Below are positions 43,616-51,613 of a stretch of DNA of 64,000 bases, in pieces (position 1 is the first letter of the stretch; each line of letters begins with the position of its first letter). The notes under the pieces were generated by a model. That model ran no database searches, was not told the DNA's origin, and saw only the letters and a program-made list of their open reading frames with translations. Source of the stretch: DASTHG01 sp035491895 (GTDB lineage Bacteria > Gemmatimonadota > Gemmatimonadetes > Gemmatimonadales > GWC2-71-9); NCBI GenBank assembly GCA_035491895.1, contig DATJJY010000048.1, forward strand, positions 11,929-75,928. Direction: 5' to 3'. Both the position numbers and the translations under genes were made by a program.

Positions 43616-46600
43616 TGCGGTTGGAGGCTCCTCTCCCCACCACCACATGGTGGGCAGTTTCTTCTCCCGCGGCCAGACCTCGTCCAGCGTCGGTCCGTCG
43701 TAGAGGCGGCCGTTCTTCATCACGTAGTGAATCGAGTTCGTGTTGTGAATGTCCTGCATCGGATCGGCGTCGAGCACGATGAGATCGGCGTACTTGCCGG
43801 GCTCGAGCGAGCCGAGATCCCTGTCGAGGCCCAGGGCACGGGCGCCGTCGATCGTGCCGACGCGAATCACTTCGAGCGGTGTCATCCCGCCGGAGCTCAT
43901 CGCCCACAGCTCCCAGTGGCACCCGATCCCGTCCATCTCGCCATGACAGCCCATGCCGACGTTGCCGCCGGCCCGGAGCACCTTGGCCGCCGACGCGGCG
44001 ATGCGGTTGTAGACATACTGATCGTCGCGGAACCATTCGCGCCGCTGGAAGCGCTCGTCCAGGATCTCGTGCGGTACGAAGCGGCGCATCTTCGGATCGT
44101 CGTGCCCGTTATAGTGCTCGAAGAAGTAGTCCTCGCCGAACGGACCGCCGTAGTTGACGAGCAGCGTGGGCGTGTAGGTGATACCGGATTGCGCCGTCAG
44201 CTGCACCGCGTCCTGGTACAGCGGCATGATCGGATAGCTGTGCTCGTGCCCCGGATATCCGTCCAGCATCTCGGTGAGGTTCATCTTGAAGTCGAGCCCG
44301 CCCTCGGTCGTCGGCATCAGGCCCAGCTCCTTCGCGGCCATGATGACCCATTGGCGCTGCTTGCGGTTCCCCACCATGTACTGCTTGATCCAGTGCGTGT
44401 GGTAGAACTCGCTGTAGCGCTTCAGCGTGTTGCGGGCGTCGTCGAGACTCTGGAAGTTCTCGTTCCAGAACACCCCGGGGCCGGTGTGATACAGCCGCGG
44501 CCCGATCAGCTCGCCGGTCTCGATCTGGTCGGCGTAGGTGAGCACGTCGGTGGTGGCGGTCTGCGGATCGCGCACCGTCGTCACCCCCCACGCGACGTTG
44601 GCGAGGTATTTCCATACCTGCGTCTGGTGCACCCCGAACTGCGCCCACGGGTGGGCATGCACGTCCACCAGCCCCGGGATGATGGTCTTCCCCGAGACGT
44701 CGATGATGCGGGCGTTGGCGGGTACGGTCCCGGCGCCCTGCGGACCGACCCAGACGATCCGGTTATCGGTCACCACGACGTCGCCCTTGTCGATGACTTC
44801 GTCGCCTTTCATGGTGACCACGCGCGCGCCCCGCAACACGACGGTGCCGCGCGGTAGGTCGCGCGCCGCGCGGAGCACGACGTCCGTGCGCACGCCTTCG
44901 TACGCCGGGGCCTTGGCGAGCGAATCGAGGCGCGCCTTGGCAGCGGAATCGGGCTTGGGCCGCGTGCTGTCGGCCTGCGCCTTCTTGAGGGAGTCGGCAC
45001 GGATCGAATCGCTCCGCGCTTTCAGCTTTTCGGCCGAATCGGCTGCGGCGATGTCCCACCGGAAGAACGACGCACCGATCGACCACGTCGCCGTCTTCCC
45101 GTCGGCGCTCCACCCCATGAAATCGCCGCCGATGCGGGTGACGCGCTTCACGGGGAAAGACGCCGCAGCCGGGTCCGACACGTTCACCGTGGGCGTCTCG
45201 CCGCCGACGAGCGGGAGCGTGACGATGTAGACGTTGTTGCCCTGTAACGCGAGCACGCGGTCGGTGTCGGGACTGATGATGACTTCGTCCGCCGCGTCGG
45301 GCTCGGCGCCGGGCCCCGGGTAGGTGTACCCGTTCACCTTGATGTAGCTGCGCCGGTCGGTGCCGTCCCACCGCACCGAGACGAGGCCGGCGGTGTCGGC
45401 GTAGTAGAAGATGCGATCGGGGCTGCGCGCAAAGTGCGGCCGGCCCGAGCCGTCGTACGGGGTGATCCGCGTCGGCGTACCGCCTGCGGCGGGCACCCAC
45501 ACGAGGTCGTAGCCGGGTCCAAATCGCTCGTTGATGCGCGGCTGCCGGGGGCCCTTCACCGCGACGACGCGCTGGCCGTCCGGTGACCAGACCGGGGAAT
45601 CGAAGAAGGCCGGATCGGCGACCAGCCGGGTGCGCGATTTGCCGTCGGCGCGGACTTTCATGAGCGCGCCGCCCGTACCCGATGTCCAGGTCACGTACGC
45701 CACCCACTGGCCGTCGGGCGACCACGTCGGCGCCTGCTCGTGAACCGTGTCGTCGGTGAGCCGCCGCGGCGTTCCCCCCAGGTCCATGACGTACAGCTTG
45801 TCGAGCGCGCTGAAGACGATCCGCTTCCCGTCGGGCGCGAGCCGCGCGTCCCGGATCTGGCGGATCTGCACGACGCCCGTATCGACGTGATTCTCGAACC
45901 GCACCAGCGGTCCCAGCCGCTCCGACACGTGCGCCGTGAACGGGATCTCGGTCGCCTGTCCCGACGGGATGTCGATGCGCATCAGCTTCCCGCCGTACGA
46001 CGTGATCAGGGCGCGCGCATCGGGCGTCCACGAGCTGCCGGGCTCGAGATCACGGGTGAAACGCGATTCCTGATCGTCGCGGGTGACCGGATAGGCGAGC
46101 CACTTCTCGTCGCCGGTGGCGAGATTGCGCAGCCGCAGCCCCGTCTCGGTATCGTAGCGCGTGGCGTACACCAGCCACTTCCCGTCGGGCGACGGAATGG
46201 GCCGCATCGCGCTGCCGTAGAGATCGGTCTGCACGAATGTCTTCCCGGTCTGGCGGTCGTAGATCGCGACCTGCCACAGCGGGAACTGCAAATCGTATCC
46301 GAAGCCGTTGCGGTGCCGCGCGACCCAGACGTAGCGAGGGTCCTGACCGAACGCCGCTCCCAGCGTGTTCCACCCCTGCCCGCCGAACAGCCCTCCTTTG
46401 ACGCCGGACTTGATCATCGCGACGCCGGAGCCGCCGTCCTTGTGGTACAACCACAGCTCGTAGATGCTGCCCAGGACAGTGGTCCGCGACGCCACCACGT
46501 AATTGCCGTCCGGCGTCCACTCGGGGCTGGCGTACAGGTTCGTCGTACCCTTGGTGACCGGCTTGGCGTTCTTGCCGTCGGCGTCGCAGATCCAGACGTT

Positions 46601-46987
46601 CTCTGCCCCGTTGCGGTCGGAGAGGAAAACGATGTGTTTGCCGTCGGGCGAGTAGCGCGGCTGCGAGTCGAACGACGGACCCGAGGTGAGGCGGCTCGCC
46701 GTGCCGCCGGCGATCGGCAGCGTGTAGAGGTCACCGAGCAGCTCGAACACGATCGTCTGTCCATCGGGCGACAGGTCGAGCGACATCCACGTCCCCTCCG
46801 ACACGTCGAAGGACACGGTGCGCGTCGTCGCGAGCGGCAGCGAGTCGTTTTTGAGGATCGTGTCCTTGGTGCTGTCTCGCCCCGTATCGGCGGACCACGC
46901 GCGCACGGCGCGAGGCGGAGTCGGATCGGGATGGAACAGCACGGGAATTACGGCGGCGAGGACCGTCGCGGTCAGGACACTTCGCAT
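43607..46987 (-). CDS. TolB/PD40 beta-propeller fused to an amidohydrolase
   Basis: A 1126-residue exported protein with signal peptide MRSVLTATVLAAVIPVLF. Residues ~50-690 are TolB/WD40-like PD40 repeats (many xxSPDGKxIVFxSDRxG units). A Lys/Ser/Asp-rich linker (EKLKARSDSIRADSLKKAQ) follows. The last ~430 residues are an amidohydrolase with VIPGLVDVHAHPWAQFG (HxH), AWGVTTVRDPQT, HGEMDGIGCHWEL and GSLEPGKYADLIVLDADP. These fusions are thought to hydrolyse peptides or cyclic amides outside the cytoplasm. A GGAG ribosome-binding site precedes ATG 46987. Its TAG stop is supplied by a decamer repeat. Confidence 0.92.
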   Translation of the reverse strand: MRSVLTATVLAAVIPVLFHPDPTPPRAVRAWSADTGRDSTKDTILKNDSLPLATTRTVSFDVSEGTWMSLDLSPDGQTIVFELLGDLYTLPIAGGTASRLTSGPSFDSQPRYSPDGKHIVFLSDRNGAENVWICDADGKNAKPVTKGTTNLYASPEWTPDGNYVVASRTTVLGSIYELWLYHKDGGSGVAMIKSGVKGGLFGGQGWNTLGAAFGQDPRYVWVARHRNGFGYDLQFPLWQVAIYDRQTGKTFVQTDLYGSAMRPIPSPDGKWLVYATRYDTETGLRLRNLATGDEKWLAYPVTRDDQESRFTRDLEPGSSWTPDARALITSYGGKLMRIDIPSGQATEIPFTAHVSERLGPLVRFENHVDTGVVQIRQIRDARLAPDGKRIVFSALDKLYVMDLGGTPRRLTDDTVHEQAPTWSPDGQWVAYVTWTSGTGGALMKVRADGKSRTRLVADPAFFDSPVWSPDGQRVVAVKGPRQPRINERFGPGYDLVWVPAAGGTPTRITPYDGSGRPHFARSPDRIFYYADTAGLVSVRWDGTDRRSYIKVNGYTYPGPGAEPDAADEVIISPDTDRVLALQGNNVYIVTLPLVGGETPTVNVSDPAAASFPVKRVTRIGGDFMGWSADGKTATWSIGASFFRWDIAAADSAEKLKARSDSIRADSLKKAQADSTRPKPDSAAKARLDSLAKAPAYEGVRTDVVLRAARDLPRGTVVLRGARVVTMKGDEVIDKGDVVVTDNRIVWVGPQGAGTVPANARIIDVSGKTIIPGLVDVHAHPWAQFGVHQTQVWKYLANVAWGVTTVRDPQTATTDVLTYADQIETGELIGPRLYHTGPGVFWNENFQSLDDARNTLKRYSEFYHTHWIKQYMVGNRKQRQWVIMAAKELGLMPTTEGGLDFKMNLTEMLDGYPGHEHSYPIMPLYQDAVQLTAQSGITYTPTLLVNYGGPFGEDYFFEHYNGHDDPKMRRFVPHEILDERFQRREWFRDDQYVYNRIAASAAKVLRAGGNVGMGCHGEMDGIGCHWELWAMSSGGMTPLEVIRVGTIDGARALGLDRDLGSLEPGKYADLIVLDADPMQDIHNTNSIHYVMKNGRLYDGPTLDEVWPREKKLPTMWWWGEEPPTAGR

Positions 46988-47075
46988 AACAGGGGCTCCG
47001 GGAAGGGGAACGACGGCGGCAGGTATACTGAAGACGTCAAGGGAAAACGTCAAGAAAGAAACCGACGCTTTTCTT

Positions 47076-47756
47076 CTAGACGCCTTCCCTCGACGTCTTT
47101 GCCGTTTTCCACAGCAGCACCACTACTCCCACCACCACAATCGCCGCAAAGCTGAACCACTGAATGGCGTAGGACAGGTGCGGCCCGCTGTCGAGCGCCG
47201 GCGGACGCCAGCGCTTGAGCCCGACGGGATGCGGCGCCGCGGTGTCGTCGAGCTGCAGGACGATGGCCAACGTCGTGTACGGCAGCGAGTCCTTGAGCGC
47301 CGCGGGGTTGACGTCGCCGCGATCGCGCGGCGCGGGAAGCGCGAGCCCCGTCACGTCGGCGGAATCGCCCTCGCGGTAGCGCGTGGCATCGACGTGCACC
47401 GCGTCCGGCGACGGCACCCACCCCCGGTCCACGAAGACCGCCGAGCCGTCGGACAAGCGGAGTGGCGTGAGCAGGGCCACACCGGGGGCGCCGTCGTACG
47501 TCCGCCCGGTCCAGACGCGCTCGTGCGCATAGTCGTAGGAGCCGCGCGCCTGGGCGCGACGATCCCGCAACGCTTCCGGCTCGACGCGATGCAGCGGCAG
47601 CTCGACCGGAGCCAGCGCGCGCGCCGCCTGGATGGCGGCGTTGGCCACCTTCCGCTCCGCCAGCCGGTTCAGCTGCCACACCCCGAGCCGGACGAACAGC
47701 GCGGCGACCGCCAGCGCGAAAATCGCTCCTGCCAGATCTCGCCGTCGCAAGCTCAT
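47076..47756 (-). CDS. SURF1 family protein
   Basis: A 226-residue membrane protein of the SURF1 (Shy1) family, which aids heme-copper cytochrome oxidase assembly. Two TM helices flank a periplasmic domain: GAIFALAVAALFVRLGVWQL (with the LGxWQLxR motif) at the N-terminus, and FSFAAIVVVGVVVLLW at the C-terminus. VFVDRGWVP in the middle and HLSYAIQWF before TM2 are diagnostic. It overlaps the GIY-YIG gene by 4 nt (ATGA). No oxidase genes are in the window. Confidence 0.92.
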   Translation of the reverse strand: MSLRRRDLAGAIFALAVAALFVRLGVWQLNRLAERKVANAAIQAARALAPVELPLHRVEPEALRDRRAQARGSYDYAHERVWTGRTYDGAPGVALLTPLRLSDGSAVFVDRGWVPSPDAVHVDATRYREGDSADVTGLALPAPRDRGDVNPAALKDSLPYTTLAIVLQLDDTAAPHPVGLKRWRPPALDSGPHLSYAIQWFSFAAIVVVGVVVLLWKTAKTSREGV

Positions 47757-48001
47757 CGCCCCGCCCGCGTCAACGCCAGCTTCGCTACCCGCGGCAGCCG
47801 TTTGATCGCCGCTTCCCGCGACTGCGCCGCGCCGCGGCTGCGTCGCCGTTCGCTGTAGACGAGCCGCACGGGGAGCCGGCTGCGGGTGTAGGCGGCGCCC
47901 TTCCCCGCCCGGTGCGTCGCGATCCGTCGATCGAGATCGTTGGTGATGCCCGTGTACAACGACCCATCGGAGCAACGCAGCACGTAAACGATCCAGTTCA
48001 T
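47753..48001 (-). CDS. GIY-YIG nuclease-domain protein (UPF0213/YhbQ-like)
   Basis: An 82-residue single-domain GIY-YIG protein starting MNWIVYVLRCSDGSLYTGIT. The tyrosines of VYVLRC and YTGI are the GIY-YIG equivalents; an arginine in LDRRIATH and the conserved glutamate near SREAAIKRL follow. YhbQ-like members have weak or unknown DNA activity. ATG 48001 gives the expected N-terminus. It is translationally coupled to SURF1. Confidence 0.85.
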   Translation of the reverse strand: MNWIVYVLRCSDGSLYTGITNDLDRRIATHRAGKGAAYTRSRLPVRLVYSERRRSRGAAQSREAAIKRLPRVAKLALTRAGR

Positions 48002-48064
48002 CGGCAATGAGCCTCGAGTCTCAGACTCAACTCCAAGATGCAATACGACGCAAGCCGCGCAACT

Positions 48065-49360
48065 TCAGACCCCTGAAAGTGCTTGATCCAGATCGAAAAT
48101 CGTGTCATCCGGGTGCTCGATCCCCACCGAGAGCCGGATCATGCGGTCGCTAATGCCGGCTGCCTGCTTGGCCTCCGGACTCACATCCGCGTGCGTCATC
48201 GAATACGGATGCTCGGCGAGCGACTCGGTGCCGCCCAGGCTGACCGCCAACTTGACGAGCTTGAGGGCGTTGAGGAAACGGAACGCCTCGCGCTCGCCGC
48301 CCTTCACGTCGAACGAGACCATGGCGCCGGGGCCGGAGCACTGGCGCCGGTACACGGCATACTGCGGATCGCCCTCTCGCAAATGCCCGAGATAGTAGAC
48401 CCGCTCGATCTTCGGGTGTCCCGCCAGGAAGTCGGCGACGTAGCGGGCATTCTTCATCGCTGACGTCATACGCAGCTTGAGCGTCTCGAGGCTGCGCATC
48501 AGGAGCCAGCCGGTCCAGGGGTCGGCGAGAGTGCCGAAGAAGGTGCGCAGCGCCCGCACCGGCCCGAGCACGGCGCGGGACGCGAGCGCGGCGCCGGCCA
48601 GGAGATCGGAATGGCCGCCGATGTACTTGGTGGCCGAGTAGAGCACGATGTCAGCGCCATGGCGCAACGGTTGTTGCCACAGGGGGCCGAGGAAGGTGTT
48701 GTCGACGAGCACGAGGGGCCGGCGTCCCGCCGCGCCGCGGCGCCGCGCAAACTCGGCGCACGCCGCGAGATCGACGAGCGCATTCGTGGGATTCGCGGGC
48801 GTCTCGACCAGCAGAACCGAAACGGGATCGGTCTCGGGGATGCCCGCCGCCGCAATCGCGGCTGCGAGATCGTCGGCGCCGGAGCACGCATCGGCTCGAA
48901 ACGGCACCGGGCGGACGCCGAAGACGGGCAACACGTACTTCAGCAGGTGATCGGTTCCCCCGTAGAGGGGCGTGCTGTACAGCACCACGTCGCCGGGGTG
49001 GACCAGCGCCATGAGGGTCGTGGCGATCGCCGCCATCCCCGTATTGAATACGGCACACGCCTCGGCGCCGTCCCACAGCGCCAGCCGCTCCTCCAGGATC
49101 TCGAGATCGGGATTGTTGATGCGGCTGTAGATCAACCCCGCGGTTTCGGTCTCGCCCTTCTGCCGCAGCCCGTAGGCGATCTCGAAGAACGCTTTGCCCT
49201 CCTCCGCTGTCTTGAAGACGAAGGTCGAGGTCTGGAAGATCGGAGCCTTGAGCGCGCCCTCCGACAGCTCCGGCTTGTAGGCGTACGTCATCATCAGGCT
49301 TTCCGGATGGAACGCCTGTTTCAGACGCAGCGACGCTTCGGAGAGACGCTTTCTTCGCAT
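48065..49360 (-). CDS. Cys/Met metabolism PLP enzyme (methionine gamma-lyase / cystathionine gamma-synthase-like)
   Basis: A 431-residue PLP enzyme of the gamma-family. It has the PLP phosphate region ACAVFNTGMAAIATTLMAL, YSTPLYGGTDHLLK, the cofactor aspartate in VLVDNTFLGP, the Schiff-base lysine in YSATKYIGGHSD, and SLGGTESLAEHPYSMTHA near the C-terminus. Gamma-elimination of methionine or gamma-replacement of O-acylhomoserine is likely; sequence alone does not separate them. It is an independent unit with a TAGCTT box about 11 nt upstream of ATG 49360. The long insertion before LIYSRINNPD is normal for one subgroup. Confidence 0.9.
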   Translation of the reverse strand: MRRKRLSEASLRLKQAFHPESLMMTYAYKPELSEGALKAPIFQTSTFVFKTAEEGKAFFEIAYGLRQKGETETAGLIYSRINNPDLEILEERLALWDGAEACAVFNTGMAAIATTLMALVHPGDVVLYSTPLYGGTDHLLKYVLPVFGVRPVPFRADACSGADDLAAAIAAAGIPETDPVSVLLVETPANPTNALVDLAACAEFARRRGAAGRRPLVLVDNTFLGPLWQQPLRHGADIVLYSATKYIGGHSDLLAGAALASRAVLGPVRALRTFFGTLADPWTGWLLMRSLETLKLRMTSAMKNARYVADFLAGHPKIERVYYLGHLREGDPQYAVYRRQCSGPGAMVSFDVKGGEREAFRFLNALKLVKLAVSLGGTESLAEHPYSMTHADVSPEAKQAAGISDRMIRLSVGIEHPDDTIFDLDQALSGV

Positions 49361-49411
49361 GGCGCGCAGCTAAGCTAGCGGTGGGGGGATGCCCGCGCCA
49401 TTTTGCGCGCC

Positions 49412-50659
49412 GTGCAACACTCCACACCACGCCGGATCGCGACGACCGCGCTCGTACTGCTGACGATCGTCAATCTGCTGAATTACATCGACCGCTACGT
49501 CGTGCCGGCGGTGTTCGAGAGCCTCAAGCGGTCCGACCTGCATCCGACGGACGCACAACTCGGCTGGCTGATGAGCGGCTTCCTGCTCGTGTACACGCTC
49601 GCCGCACCCGTCTTCGGCCGGCTCGGCGACACCGGGCGGCGCCCGCGCGCGCTCGCGGCGGGCGTCGCACTGTGGAGCGCCGCGACCGCGCTCGGCGGAG
49701 TGGCCTGGAGCTATCTGTCGCTGCTCGCCGCCCGCGCGATGGTCGGTGTCGGCGAAGCGGCGTATGGAACGATCGGACCGAGCCTGCTGGCCGATCACTT
49801 CCCGCCCAAGAGCCGGGGCCGGGCGCTCGCGGTGTTCTTTACCGCGATCCCCGTGGGCGCCGCACTCGGATTCATGATCGGCGGTTTCGTCGATCATCAT
49901 TGGGGATGGCGGCGTGCGTTCTTCGTCGCCGGCATCCCGGGCCTGCTCCTCGCCGCGCTCGTCGCCCGGCTGCACGAGCCGCCGCGCGGGGCGAGTGACG
50001 CCGGCGCCGGGGAGGCATCGCGGACGCCGCCGCCCTGGGCAGCACGCCCGGCCCTCGAGGCATTGTGGGCGAACCGTGCCTACCGCCTCACCGTCCTGGG
50101 ATACGCGGCGTATACCTTCGCGCTCGGTGGAATCGCGACGTGGATGGCGCCGTTCCTCGAGCGGGTGCGCGGGCTGCCGGGGAACGTCGCCACAGTGCGG
50201 TTCGGGGGCATCGTCGTCCTGACGGGGCTCGTCGGCACCTTCGCCGGCGGCTGGTTGGGAGACGCGTTGCTGACCCGCACGCGCCAGGCCTACCTCTGGC
50301 TCAGCGGCATCGCCACGCTCCTGGCGGCGCCGTTGTTCTATCTCGCGCTCGCATCGACCGCCCCGGCCGTCTACTGGAGCGCGATGGTCGGAGCGGAACT
50401 CCTGATGTTCTGCTCGACCGGACCGATCAACACGGTGATCGTCAACGTCGTCCCGGCCGGCATTCGGGCCAGCGCCATGGCGCTCAGCATGTTCGCGATC
50501 CACGCCTTCGGGGACGTTCCGTCACCGGCCCTGGTCGGCGCCATCTCCGATCGTTCGTCGCTCGGGCTCGCGGTGCTGATCCTGCCGGCGGCCGCCCTCG
50601 TCGGCGGCACGCTCTGGACCTACGCCGCCGCGACTACTCGAGCGTCGCCTGCAGCGTGA
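49412..50659 (+). CDS. MFS transporter (spinster/hexuronate-like)
   Basis: A 415-residue, 12-TM major facilitator. TM1 reads TTALVLLTIVNLLNYIDRYVVPAV; NYIDRYVV is typical of anion:cation symporters and spinster-like members. Loop 2-3 is PVFGRLGDTGRRPRAL, and TM5 has GVGEAAYGTIGPSLLADHFP. Export or uptake of a sphingoid, organic acid or sugar is possible. Both TTG 49403 and GTG 49412 are candidate starts; GTG is chosen because CATTTT lies 7 nt upstream. The 3' end overlaps the convergent OsmC gene by 26 nt. Confidence 0.88.
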   Translation: MQHSTPRRIATTALVLLTIVNLLNYIDRYVVPAVFESLKRSDLHPTDAQLGWLMSGFLLVYTLAAPVFGRLGDTGRRPRALAAGVALWSAATALGGVAWSYLSLLAARAMVGVGEAAYGTIGPSLLADHFPPKSRGRALAVFFTAIPVGAALGFMIGGFVDHHWGWRRAFFVAGIPGLLLAALVARLHEPPRGASDAGAGEASRTPPPWAARPALEALWANRAYRLTVLGYAAYTFALGGIATWMAPFLERVRGLPGNVATVRFGGIVVLTGLVGTFAGGWLGDALLTRTRQAYLWLSGIATLLAAPLFYLALASTAPAVYWSAMVGAELLMFCSTGPINTVIVNVVPAGIRASAMALSMFAIHAFGDVPSPALVGAISDRSSLGLAVLILPAAALVGGTLWTYAAATTRASPAA

Positions 50660-51062
50660 TCTCGACGTTGCCCCGCAACGCCTTCGAGACCGGACATCCT
50701 ACCGCGGCATCGTTCGCCGCCTTCTGAAACGCGGCGTTGTCGATCCCCGGTACCGCCCCCGACACGGTCAGCACCATGGTCGTGATCTTCGGCGCGCCAT
50801 CCACGGTCTCGATCGTGCACGCGGCGTCGGTGCTGATTCGTGTCGCGGGCGTCCGTGCCTTCTCCAGCCCAGCCGACAGCGCCATGGAGTAGCACGCCGC
50901 ATGGGCGGCCGCGAGCAGCTCCTCCGGTGTCGCCCCTTTCGCGCCCTCGAATCGCGTCTGAAACGAATAGGCGGCCTGAAACGTCCCGCTCCCCGCCTTG
51001 AAATTCCCGCGGCCTTCCTTGAGCTTGCCTTCCCAGACCGCTGATGCGCGGCTTTTCGTCAT
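50634..51062 (-). CDS. OsmC-type peroxiredoxin
   Basis: A 142-residue OsmC/Ohr protein that reduces organic hydroperoxides. The two redox cysteines are visible in AAHAACYSMALS and VGCPVSKAL, in the OsmC arrangement. ATG 51062 is preceded by GGAGGG and is preferred over the GTG two codons upstream. It is convergent with the MFS gene (26-nt overlap). Confidence 0.93.
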   Translation of the reverse strand: MTKSRASAVWEGKLKEGRGNFKAGSGTFQAAYSFQTRFEGAKGATPEELLAAAHAACYSMALSAGLEKARTPATRISTDAACTIETVDGAPKITTMVLTVSGAVPGIDNAAFQKAANDAAVGCPVSKALRGNVEITLQATLE

Positions 51063-51156
51063 TACCACCCTCCATCCGTGTCAGGTGTCCGGAATCTGGC
51101 GGGGTGGGAGCGACGGCGCTACGCTTTCAGCATCACCGTGCTTCGAGGAGACCACG

Positions 51157-51612
51157 ATGGCCACCAAGAGAGGAGCGGAACAAGCCGCTCCCCGGGCGAC
51201 GCGCCGGCCCAAGCGCAAGGCCCCTGAAACCTTTCGCGCGCGCGCGCTGACGCCTTCGCTGACCGTCAACGATCTGAAGCAGAGTCTCGCCTGGTACGAG
51301 ACGGTGCTCGGCTTCACCGTGGAAGACCGCTGGGAGTCGGACGGCGCGCTGCGCGGCGTCGAGCTGAAAGCCGGCGCGACCCGCCTCATGCTGAACCAGG
51401 ACGACTGGGCCCGGGGCCGCGAGCGGTTGAAGGGCGAGGGCTTCCGGCTGTTATTCGACACCGCGCAGAACCTCGACGACCTGGCCGCCGAGATCACCGC
51501 CCGCGGCGGACGGCTCGACCACGAGCCGCGGACCATGCCGTGGGGCGACCGGGCCTTCGCGCTCACCGATCCGGACGGCTATCGCCTGACGATCGCACAG
51601 CTCCAGCGCTAG
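51157..51612 (+). CDS. Glyoxalase/bleomycin-resistance (VOC) family protein
   Basis: A 151-residue protein: a basic 25-residue N-terminal tail, then a VOC fold with LTPSLTVNDLKQSLAWYETVLGF, GVELKAGATRLMLNQDDWARG and FALTDPDGYRLTIAQL. VOC proteins bind a divalent metal and act as lyases, dioxygenases or antibiotic-binding proteins. GAGGAG precedes ATG 51157. It sits one base before the GMC oxidase gene and is probably co-transcribed. The substrate is unknown. Confidence 0.88.
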   Translation: MATKRGAEQAAPRATRRPKRKAPETFRARALTPSLTVNDLKQSLAWYETVLGFTVEDRWESDGALRGVELKAGATRLMLNQDDWARGRERLKGEGFRLLFDTAQNLDDLAAEITARGGRLDHEPRTMPWGDRAFALTDPDGYRLTIAQLQR

Positions 51613-51613
51613 A

